This document shows, piece after piece, positions 54,986-64,000 of a stretch of 64,000 bases of DNA. Origin of the DNA: Bolinopsis microptera (lineage: Eukaryota > Ctenophora > Tentaculata > Lobata > Bolinopsidae); contig NC_087073.1 in assembly GCF_026151205.1 (NCBI RefSeq), positions 434,001-498,000 of the forward strand, read 5' to 3'. Below the pieces are notes generated by a model. It was not told the DNA's origin and ran no database searches. It saw only the letters and a program-made list of their open reading frames with translations. The translations under genes were made by a program, and so were the position numbers. How positions within the stretch are numbered: the first letter of the stretch is position 1; each line of letters opens with the position of its first letter.

Positions 54986-57900
54986 ATGAGAATGAGTGTA
55001 TTGATACTACTCCTGATGTTACTCGTAGCAGTGAGTAGTAAACCCCTCCGCAAGCAGCCAGTTAGTGAGGAACAACTCACTAAACCTCTCTCGGTGCTGT
55101 ACCCAGTGGAGGAAGTACAACCAGCAGAGAGATTCAGGGTTCGTTTTCGATTGTTGCTAGGGCAGGTTTTTAAAAAATGTCTAAGTCAGAATTACTAGCT
55201 GTATTTTGTATAACGAAGTTGTAAGTCGCACGCCAATAAGGCTTCAACAGAACTTGGAATTGAGCCAAAAATAAAAAGCTTACAACCAGCCGTGACACGT
55301 CCAATTCCGCAGAAGCTAGGACGAAACGAGAACAGAGTTAACGAGCAGAGAAATGTAACGAAGGTGAGAGTGAGGGGTGAGGAGCAAGATCTGGTTGACA
55401 CCTTAGTAACACTTAGTAACCCCTAGTAACACCTAGTAACACTTAGTAACACTTAGTAACACCTAGTAACCCCTAGTAACACCTAGTAACACCCTGACCT
55501 CAGGTGAGAGTGAGGGGTGAGGAGCAAGATCTGGTTGAAGGGGACATGATCGCTCCGAGGATACAGCGACTCATACAGAGAGACGGTAAACCTGTGCTAC
55601 AGAAGGGCTCCACTACCGGACTCTGGCCTGATGGTGGGTATAGTGATGAGATCAAGTCTTAGATCGCTCCGTTAGTGCGAATAAGTAGAATAAAATTCAT
55701 TTCTCCGACTAAATCCTTGCCGGTCAATCCCAATTATTTCTGTTTGGTAAAAATTCCCAAGGTTCTATTTGCCCAGGTCGCATCCCATATACATTTGGTT
55801 CTGGTATCACCGGATACAAGAAGGACGTTATCCAGCAAGCAATGGAGCACTGGTCGAGTCAGACTTGTTTAAAGTTTGAGAAGAAAGCCGCTGACGACGA
55901 AGATTATGTCCAGTTCTTCAGCGGAGGGGGGTGCTACTCAGATCTTGGTAAGTGGTGTGTTATAAACTTCTTTATGTCAGCGGAGGGGGGTGCTACTCAG
56001 ATCTTGGTAAGTGGTGTGTTAAACTTCTTTATGTCAGCGGAGGGGGGTGCTACTCAGATCTTGGTAAGTGGTGTGTTATAAACTTCTTTATGTCAGCGGA
56101 GGGGGGTGCTACTCAGATCTTGGTAAGTGGTGTTTTATAAACTTCTTTATGTCAGCGGAGGGGGGTGCTACTCAGATCTTGGTAAGTGGTGTGTTATAAA
56201 CTTCTTTATGACAGCGGAGGGGGGTGCTACTCAGATCTTGGTAAGTGGTGTGTTATAAACTTCTTTATGTCAGCGGAGGGGGGTGCTACTCAGATCTTGG
56301 TAAGTGGTGTGTTATAAACTTCTTTATGTCAGCGGAGGGGGGTGCTACTCAGATCTTGGTAAGTGGTGTGTTATAAACTTCTTTATGTCAGCGGAGGGGG
56401 GTGCTACTCAGATCTTGGTAAGTGGTGTGTTATAAACTTCTTTATGTCAGCGGAGGGGGGTGCTACTCAGATCTTGGTAAGTGGTGTGTTATAAACTTCT
56501 TTATGTCAGCGGAGGGGGGTGCTACTCAGATCTTGGTAAGTGGTGTGTTATAAACTTCTTTATGTCAGCGGAGGGGGGTGCTACTCAGATCTTGGTAAGT
56601 GGTGTGTTATAAACTTCTTTATGTCAGCGGAGGGGGGTGCTACTCAGATCTTGGTAAGTGGTGTGTTATAAACTTCTTTATGTCAGCGGAGGGGGGTGCT
56701 ACTCAGATCTTGGTAAGTGGTGTGTTATAAACTTCTTTATGTCAGCGGAGGGGGTGCTACTCAGATCTTGGTAAGTGGTGTGTTATAAACTTCTTTATGT
56801 CAGCGGAGGGGGGTGCTACTCAGATCTTGGTAAGTGGTGTGTTATAAACTTCTTTATGTCAGCGGAGGGGGGTGCTACTCAGATCTTGGTAAGTGGTGTG
56901 TTATAAACTTCTTTATGTCAGCGGAGGGGGGTGCTACTCAGATCTTGGTAAGTGGTGTGTTATAAACTTCTTTATGTCAGCGGAGGGGGGTGCTACTCAG
57001 ATCTTGGTAAGTGGTGTGTTATAAACTTCTTTATGTCAGCGGAGGGGGGTGCTACTCAGATCTTGGTAAGTGGTGTGTTATAAACTTCTTTATGTCAGCG
57101 GAGGGGGGTGCTACTCAGATCTTGGTAAGTGGTGTGTTATAAACTTCTTTATGTCAGCGGAGGGGGTGCTACTCAGATCTTGGTAAGTGGTGTGTTATAA
57201 ACTTCTTTATGTCAGCGGAGGGGGTGCTACTCAGATCTTGGTAAGTGGTGTGTTATAAACTTCTTTATGACAGCGGAGGGGGGTGCTACTCAGATCTTGG
57301 TAAGTGGTGTGTTATAAACTTCTTTATGTCAGCGGAGGGGGGTGCTACTCAGATCTTGGTAAGTGGTGTGTTATAAACTTCTTTATGACAGCGGAGGGGG
57401 GTGCTACTCAGATCTTGGTAAGTGGTGTGTTATAAACTTCTTTATGTCAGCGGAGGGGGGTGCTACTCAGATCTTGGTAAGTGGTGTGTTATAAACTTCT
57501 TTATGTCAGCGGAGGGGGGTGCTACTCAGATCTTGGTAAGTGGTGTGTTATAAACTTCTTTATGTCAGCGGAGGGGGGTGCTACTCAGATCTTGGTAAGT
57601 GGTGTGTTATAAACTTCTTTATGTCAGCGGAGGGGGGTGCTACTCAGATCTTGGTAAGTGGTGTGTTATAAACTTCTTTATGTCAGCGGAGGGGGGTGCT
57701 ACTCAGATCTTGGTAAGTGGTGTGTTATAAACTTCTTTATGTCAGCGGAGGGGGGTGCTACTCAGATCTTGGTAAGTGGTGTGTTATAAACTTCTTTATG
57801 TCAGCGGAGGGGGGGTGCTACTCAGATCTTGGTAAGTGGTGTGTTATAAACTTCTTTATGTCAGCGGAGGGGGGTGCTACTCAGATCTTGGTAAGTGGTG

Positions 57901-59211
57901 TGTTATAAACTTCTTTATGTCAGCGGAGGGGGGTGCTACTCAGATCTTGGTAAGTGGTGTGTTATAAACTTCTTTATGACAGCGGAGGGGGGTGCTACTC
58001 AGATCTTGGTAAGTGGTGTGTTATAAACTTCTTTATGTCAGCGGAGGGGGGTGCTACTCAGATCTTGGTAAGTGGTGTTTTATAAACTTCTTTATGTCAG
58101 CGGAGCTGAGGGGGGGTGCTACTCCTTTATAAACTTCTTTATGACCGTCGCGTGTGATCCCTGATAGTCTGAGCTCGGCCTTATCTCAGAGTCCATGTAA
58201 TAAAAGCGACATTTTGTTTTAAGTTATTGCAGAACTCTGAGATATTTTATTACATGTAATAAAATCGACATTTTGTTTTTAGTCATTGCAGAAAATGTAA
58301 ATGTAAAACTGTATACTCTCATAAGGTGTGTACGGAGGGAAACAGCTAATATCTATTGGACCCCAGTGTGTCAGACTAGGAGTTATTGTGCACGAGATTG
58401 GGCACGCAATAGGGTTCTACCACGAGCAATCCCGTCCAGACAGAGATAACTACGTGATGATAAAACTACAAAACACAAGACCAGGAACAGCAGACAACTT
58501 TGCAAAGTACAGCAGGGATTACATTGACATGAGAGGGGTTCCTTACGATTATGGGAGTATCATGCACTATAGAGCTAAAGCTTTCAGTGTAAACGGGGGA
58601 GAGACAGTGGTGCCGATAGTGGAGAAGGGAGAGAAAGTGCCACAAATTGGGCAACGGATCAAGTTAAGTGCTCAAGACGTACAGTTGGCTAAAACTATGT
58701 ACAACTGTGGAGTGGTTCCCAAGACACCTCCAACACCTTCAGCAGACGAACAGTCTTGCGTGGACATGTCTCCTTTGTGCAGTGATTGGGCCGCTGTTGG
58801 GCTCTGTACTTCTGGTAATTTCGTGGTTTTTATGTTGAAGAACTGTCAGATATCATGCGGTGTTTGTTCGGTAAAGTTTGTCAGGAGTCAAGAGATGATG
58901 AGTAGCGCAAAATTAGCGCAAAGTAAGGTCGGGGACACATTCGTAGAGCTGACAATAGAAATTGTTGACAAAAGAGAAGCACAGCTGCAGATTTTCCACA
59001 GGGAATTGGGAGCCGGTAATTGGAGCTTTGGAGCTATGGAATGAGACGAAAGTTCTTTAAAAACGATCCAATATATGCAGTGTACAACCTACAGCCTGAA
59101 ACCGAGTATGAGTTTGTCGTGAGATATTCAGTTGAGCGTGGCATGTGGTCTGAGTTTTCGGAGGTACTGGATTTGACTACGACGACCAAAGAGGATCAGG
59201 ACCAAGCGTGA
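54986..59211 (+). CDS. Astacin metalloprotease with ShK and fibronectin III-like domains, frameshifted near the 3' end
   Basis: Secreted zinc protease of the M12A family. Exons: 54986-55138 (signal peptide SVLILLLMLLVAV at residues 4-16), 55241-55363 and 55504-55633 (propeptide, ending DLVEGDMIAP and LWPDG), 55777-55947 (mature N-terminus RIPYTFGSGI), and 58326 onward. Phases agree at every junction. The last exon has the zinc-binding HEIGHAIGFYHEQSRPDRD at about 58391-58447 and the Met-turn SIMHYR at about 58558, then a proline-rich linker and a six-cysteine ShK domain (about 58756-58864). The FnIII-like domain follows. Its frame is broken: an 8-bp direct repeat TTGGAGCT (59020-59035) shifts into a stop at 59042-59044, while a homologous frame with LQPETEYEFVVRYS continues to 59211. 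A truncated protein would keep protease and ShK. Astacins of this type act in matrix remodelling, hatching, digestion or venom; no role can be chosen here. The gene appears nested, opposite in direction, in a formin intron. Confidence 0.85.
55364..55503 (+). other. 140-bp astacin intron made by duplication of exonic sequence
   Basis: The segment GTGAGAGTGAGGGGTGAGGA and GCAAGATCTGGTTGA occurs at 55364-55398 and again at 55504-55538. The first copy supplies the donor (AAG before GTGAGA) and the second is exon, preceded by the acceptor CTGACCTCAG. Between them is a 10-bp AGTAACACYT array. Removing exactly 55364-55503 keeps the reading frame, whereas reading through meets stops. Confidence 0.75.
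55400..55495. repeat. 10-bp tandem repeat AGTAACACCT
   Basis: About ten units with CTT, CCT and CCCC variants, inside the 140-bp astacin intron. Confidence 0.92.
55917..58112 (+). repeat. 59-bp array, about 37 copies, each with an exon end and a splice donor
   Basis: Unit GTCAGCGGAGGGGGGTGCTA, CTCAGATCTTGGTAAGTGGT, GTGTTATAAACTTCTTTAT. The part up to CTTG is the last 30 bases or so of astacin exon 55777-55947 and GTAAGT is its donor. The first unit is continuous with the exon. Copies are almost identical, differing mainly in G-run length (5 to 7) and T/A changes. Confidence 0.97.
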
Positions 59212-59930
59212 ACAGTGAACACTCAAGGGTAAACATCGGGCACAAATGACTGGTATTTTAAAACGCGCTGTGAGCAGGGCATAGCCATCAGAATTAGGAC
59301 GAACTGGTGCCATCAAGGTCGTTGCTCGCCATAACAACAAACCACATGTTTACGTCAATTGATCCTGTCAACTTAACATTAGTTCCTGGCTTATTTCTAC
59401 AAATCATTAGTAAGAACGTAGGTGAAATTATTAGCAATTTGATTGAGGCGCGTTACATTAAGCTCCAAACTACGCCGCGCACTCGATATAACCCCACGTG
59501 GAAAACTTCAGTGGGATACAATCTAACCACAAAGTTGCTGATTAGTGAATACCTTACACCGCAAAGTTTGGAAATCATTAGATTGAGGAATGAAACTACG
59601 ACTGTTCTAAAACCAAGACTGAAAAGACACACTTTTGTACCTGTTATTATTATATTATGTTAATTGAAGCTGGGTAAAATGTGATCTGGTGAAAATAAGT
59701 GCAGATTGTTAATTATAATGTTATTTCTGTTATGTTTTTTGATAGATATATAAGTGTTTCATGACTCAAATCGTCAATTCGAGAAAATTATGAAGCGAAA
59801 TATTAGTCCAAGAGGCTTATATCAAAAAGAAGCAATTGTAATTATGGTGCGTAGAATTAGAATTGAAGCAACTTTTCCTGATTTTATGTTTTCTTATTTG
59901 TTAACATTACACCTCATGTAGCATGTAGTT
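59212..59930. other. Region downstream of the astacin gene
   Basis: An open frame at 59307-59663 (118 residues, ends IIILC) shows no recognised domain and may be untranslated sequence. No AATAAA was noticed close to the stop. Confidence 0.35.
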
Positions 59931-59931
59931 A

Positions 59932-61412
59932 TTTGTTACCTTGCTACCTAACTACTCCCTGCTACTAGAGTATATTTGTTACCTTGCTACCTAACTACTC
60001 CCTGCTACTAGAGTATATTTGTTACCTTGCTACCTAACTACTCCCTGCTACTAGAGTATATTTGTTACCTTGTTACCTAACTACTCCCTGCTACTAGAGT
60101 ATATTTGTTACCTTGCTACCTAACTACTCCCTGCTACTAGAGTATATTTGTTACCTTGTTACCTAACTACTCCCTGCTACTAGAGTATATTTGTTACCTT
60201 GCTACCTAACTACTCCCTGCTACTAGAGTATATTTGTTACCTTGCTACCTAACTACTCCCTGCTACTAGAGTATATTTGTTACCTTGCTACCTAACTACT
60301 CCCTGCTACTAGAGTATATTTGTTACCTTGCTACCTAACTACTCCCTGCTACTAGAGTATATTTGTTACCTTGCTACCTAACTACTCCCTGCTACTAGAG
60401 TATATTTGTTACCTTGCTACCTAACTACTCCCTGCTACTAGAGTATATTTGTTACCTTGCTACCTAACTACTCCCTGCTACTAGAGTATATTTGTTACCT
60501 TGTTACCTAACTACTCCCTGCTACTAGAGTATATTTGTTACCTTGTTACCTAACTACTCCCTGCTACTAGAGTATATTTGTTACCTTGTTACCTAACTAC
60601 TCCCTGCTACTAGAGTATATTTGCTACCTTGCTACCTAACTACTCCCTGCTACTAGAGTATATTTGTTACCTTGTTACCTAACTACTCCCTGCTACTAGA
60701 GTATATTTGTTACCTTGTTACCTAACTACTCCCTGCTACTAGAGTATATTTGTTACCTTGCTACCTAACTACTCCCTGCTACTAGAGTATATTTGTTACC
60801 TTGCTACCTAACTACTCCCTGCTACTAGGGTATATTTGTTACCTTGCTACCTAACTACTCCCTGCTACTAGAGTATATTTGTTACCTTGCTACCTAACTA
60901 CTCCCTGCTACTAGAGTATATTTGTTACCTTGCTACCTAACTACTCCCTGCTACTAGAGTATATTTGTTACCTTGCTACCTAACTACTCCCTGCTACTAG
61001 AGTATATTTGTTACCTTGTTACCTAACTACTCCCTGCTACTAGAGTATATTTGTTACCTTGCTACCTAACTACTCCCTGCTACTAGAGTATATTTGTTAC
61101 CTTGTTACCTAACTACTCCCTGCTACTAGAGTATATTTGTTACCTTGCTACCTAACTACTCCCTGCTACTAGAGTATATTTGTTACCTTGCTACCTAACT
61201 ACTCCCTGCTACTAGAGTATATTTGTTACCTTGCTACCTAACTACTCCCTGCTACTAGAGTATATTTGTTACCTTGCTACCTAACTACTCCCTGCTACTA
61301 GAGTATATTTGTTACCTTGCTACCTAACTACTCCCTGCTACTAGAGTATATTTGTTACCTTGCTACCTAACTACTCCCTGCTACTAGAGTATATTTGTTA
61401 CCTTGTTACAAA
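59932..61412. repeat. 43-bp satellite, left block, about 34 copies
   Basis: Unit TTACCTTGCTACCTAACTAC, TCCCTGCTACTAGAGTATAT, TTG; main variant is TTACCTTGTTACC. Very low divergence. It resumes at 62966 after the LINE insertion. Confidence 0.96.
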
Positions 61413-61443
61413 TATACTCTTAACTTAACTTAACTTACTTAAC

Positions 61444-61530
61444 TAGTGGTTAAGGGGTTTTAGTGGTTAAGGGGTTTTAGTGGTTAAGGGGTTTTAGTGG
61501 TTAAGGGGTTTTAGTGGTTAAGGGGTTTTC
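61444..61530. repeat. 17-bp tandem repeat TAGTGGTTAAGGGGTTT, 5 copies
   Basis: Lies between the satellite and the LINE body; could be a 5' repeat of the element. Confidence 0.9.
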
Positions 61531-62964
61531 CAAAACTCCAGGGGCTCGTGAAGTGTCTTACACAACCTCTCCGAGCCCAAGATCCGTAGTGCGTGGTGAA
61601 GAGCCACACCCTTCTCGAGGTGCCACTGTTAAGCTTAGTAGCCTGTTCTGGGTGATTCCAGTTAAAACAGGTGAACGGTAACAGAACACTGCGGCTCTAG
61701 ACCAGTACAGGTCGAAAAATATAACCGGGACATCTGTCTCGTTAGGACTGCATGCGGTTCATCGGGTGCGAAGGGCCAGCATCCCTTCCACCTCAAATAA
61801 CAACGCTACAGAAACAACAAGGAAAAACCGTGATAGGAGTGATTCTCGGAATGCAAGGAACGGTGATTCCAGTATGAAGCGGGCTGGGCAAAGCCGCAAG
61901 GACCCCAGGACGCAGATGAGAACGAAGAGGTCGACGTTACATCTGGTTCTGGGCAGGGGGATATTCAGGGTCCACCTATCTTTAATGTTTGCATCAACCT
62001 GCCTGCGCAGCGGGCTGAGGATAACAAAGTGTTGTCACACGGGGCAGTGCTGCAGAGAGCTACCACCAGCTTTGGTCAGGATACAGTCGTCCTGGATACT
62101 GACTATGCAGATGATTTGGCTATCATGGATAACACCAAGGACGGTCTCCAGGAGACGACTGATCTTTTATGCAAGTATGCGGCTCAGGCTGGCCTCAGAA
62201 TCAATGCGAAGAAAACAGAGGTTATGGCCATCGGCAAGAATACATCACAGAGGCCGTATACTGAAGCATCAACGGTGGACATTACAGTAGGAGACACGGC
62301 TATCCAGCAAGTCAGCAACTTCACTTACCTTGGGTCGATTATATCAAGTGATGGGACTATTGACCGGGACTTGTCTGCACGGATCCAGAAAGCCTCAGGA
62401 GCATTCAATCAGCTCGGTAATATTTGGAAGAATCGCAATATCCAAACTAACACCAAAATACGGATATATGTTGCAGCGGTTCTAACAATATTACTTTATG
62501 GAAGCGAAGTCTGGAACACTACTTCAAAGCAACTACATCGCTTCGAAGTTTTTCATCAAAACTGTTTGAGGAGAATCCTTCGAATTAAGTGGTTCCACCG
62601 GACGAGCAATGTTCAAGTGTTGGAGCGGGCAAGAATAAACCCGGTTATAACCTACATCAGTGCCAACCGTCTTCGCTGGTTTGGACATGTTTCTAGAATG
62701 CCGGACACCAGGCTACCAAAGTATCTACTTGACTGGACACCTGCTCACGGCCGAAGATCACGTGGGCGGCCAAGAAAGAATTGGCGAACCTGTGTCCTAG
62801 AAGACGCAGTAACATTCACAGGAGATCCAGACATTGTATTTGATAAGGTCCGAGAGTTGGCAGGAAACCGAAAGCACTGGAGAGAGATGATACGACATAA
62901 GCGGCAATTCCTTGGTGCAGGCCACTCGAATGATTGAGGAGACCTTATCAAGTATCAAGTAAGT
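61531..62964 (+). mobile_element. Internally deleted non-LTR retrotransposon (LINE) inserted in the satellite
   Basis: A 5' leader-like region (61531-61760) is followed directly by the later part of a reverse transcriptase and the 3' end TCAAGTAAGTAAG, after which the 43-bp satellite resumes. The endonuclease and the first reverse-transcriptase blocks are missing. Confidence 0.75.
61867..62937 (+). pseudogene. LINE reverse transcriptase, C-terminal part
   Basis: Open from after a stop at 61864-61866. A reverse-transcriptase block starts near 61951 (GDIQGPPIFNV) and the catalytic YADDLAIMDN lies at about 62104-62133, followed by a thumb region and a C-terminal domain with LLYGSEVWNT, LRWFGHVSRM and GRRSRGRPRKNW. 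These are typical of LINE ORF2 C-termini in invertebrates; the clade was not determined. Residues before GDIQG look unrelated, so the fusion point of the internal deletion lies near 61940. A second frame at 61766-62290 is probably the end of the 5' ORF or a shadow. Confidence 0.8.
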
Positions 62965-62965
62965 A

Positions 62966-64000
62966 AGTTACCTAACTACTCCCTGCTACTAGAGTATATT
63001 TGTTACCTTGCTACCTAACTACTCCCTGCTACTAGAGTATATTGGTTACCTTGCTACCTAACTACTCCCTGCTACTAGAGTATATTTGTTACCTTGCTAC
63101 CTAACTACTCCCTGCTACTAGAGTATATTTGTTACCTTGTTACCTAACTACTCCCTGCTACTAGAGTATATTTGTTACCTTGCTACCTAACTACTCCCTG
63201 CTACTAGAGTATATTTGTTACCTTGCTACCTAACTACTCCCTGCTACTAGAGTATATTTGTTACCTTGCTACCTAACTACTCCCTGCTACTAGAGTATAT
63301 TTGTTACCTTGCTACCTAACTACTCCCTGCTACTAGAGTATATTTGTTACCTTGTACCTAACGACTCCCTGCTACTAGAGTATATTTGTTACCTTGCTAC
63401 CTAACTACTCCCTGCTACTAGAGTATATTTGTTACCTTGCTACCTAACTACCCCCTGCTACTAGAGTATATTTGTTACCTTGCTACCTAACTACTCCCTG
63501 CTACTAGAGTATATTTGTTACCTTGCTACCTAACTACTCCCTGCTACTAGAGTATATTTGTTTCCTTGTTACCTAACTACCCCCTGCTACTAGAGTATAT
63601 TTGTTACCTTGTTACCTAACTACTCCCTGCTACTAGAGTATATTTGTTACCTTGTTAACTAACTACTCCCTGCTACTAGAGTATATTTGTTACCTTGTTA
63701 CCTAACTACTCCCTGCTACTAGAGTATATTTGTTACCTTGCTACCTAACTACTCCCTGCTACTAGAGTATATTTGTTACCTTGCTACCTAACTACTCCCT
63801 GCTACTAGAGTATATTTGTTACCTTGCTACCTAACTACTCCTGCTACTAGAGTATATTTGTTACCTTGTTACCTAACTACTCCCTGCTACTAGAGTATAT
63901 TTGTTACCTTGTTACCTAACTACTCCCTGCTACTAGAGTATATTTGTTACCTTGCTACCTAACTACTCCCTGCTACTAGAGTATATTTGTTACCTTGTTA
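62966..64000. repeat. 43-bp satellite, right block, about 24 copies to the window edge
   Basis: Same unit and phase family as 59932-61412. Occasional defects: CTTGTACCTAACG at about 63353, CTCCTGC at about 63838. The array continues beyond the window. Confidence 0.96.

Overview
The window looks like animal (metazoan) nuclear DNA. It is AT-rich, its genes are split by spliceosomal introns, and two of them are recognisable animal genes: an FHOD-family formin and an astacin metalloprotease with a ShK domain. It also carries non-LTR retrotransposon and DNA-transposon relics. The astacin-ShK pairing and the transposon mix suggest a marine invertebrate, perhaps a cnidarian or another early-branching lineage; that is inference. 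There are no bacterial operons and no CRISPR array. The most striking property is the density of minisatellites, roughly half of the sequence.

Layout. 1-6 kb: a possible 3' end of a gene, a retrotransposon-type endonuclease ORF (minus) and a dispersed repeat. 6-12 kb: inverted tandem repeats, a block of hairpins, a Merlin/IS1595-type transposase (minus) and several satellites. 13.4-15.7 kb: an intronless 738-residue gene joining a NERD nuclease domain to a superfamily 1 helicase, with its own TATA box. It is followed by a degenerate tRNA-like sequence. 20.3-54.7 kb: an FHOD-like formin on the minus strand. Fourteen exons were placed by homology and splice phase, and nearly every intron holds one or more tandem arrays. 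34.8-45.9 kb: inside the formin locus, a stretch whose repeats are scrambled into homopolymer runs. It starts and ends abruptly inside arrays and most likely is unpolished assembly sequence. 55.0-59.2 kb: an astacin-ShK-FnIII gene on the plus strand, probably nested inside a formin intron and frameshifted near its end by an 8-bp duplication. 59.9-64 kb: a 43-bp satellite with an internally deleted LINE inserted in it.

The main hypothesis concerns introns. At several introns in two unrelated genes, the repeat units of the intronic minisatellite contain the adjoining exon edge together with its splice site. The clearest cases are about 37 copies of one astacin splice donor, and a 140-bp astacin intron whose two ends are direct copies of the same exonic AGGT sequence. 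This is what intron birth and growth by tandem duplication of exon-intron junctions would leave behind. The NERD-helicase gene is the second item worth following.

Limits: all exon boundaries are read by eye from splice consensus, reading phase and remembered family sequence. No database search or transcript was available. Copy numbers are estimates from array length divided by unit length.
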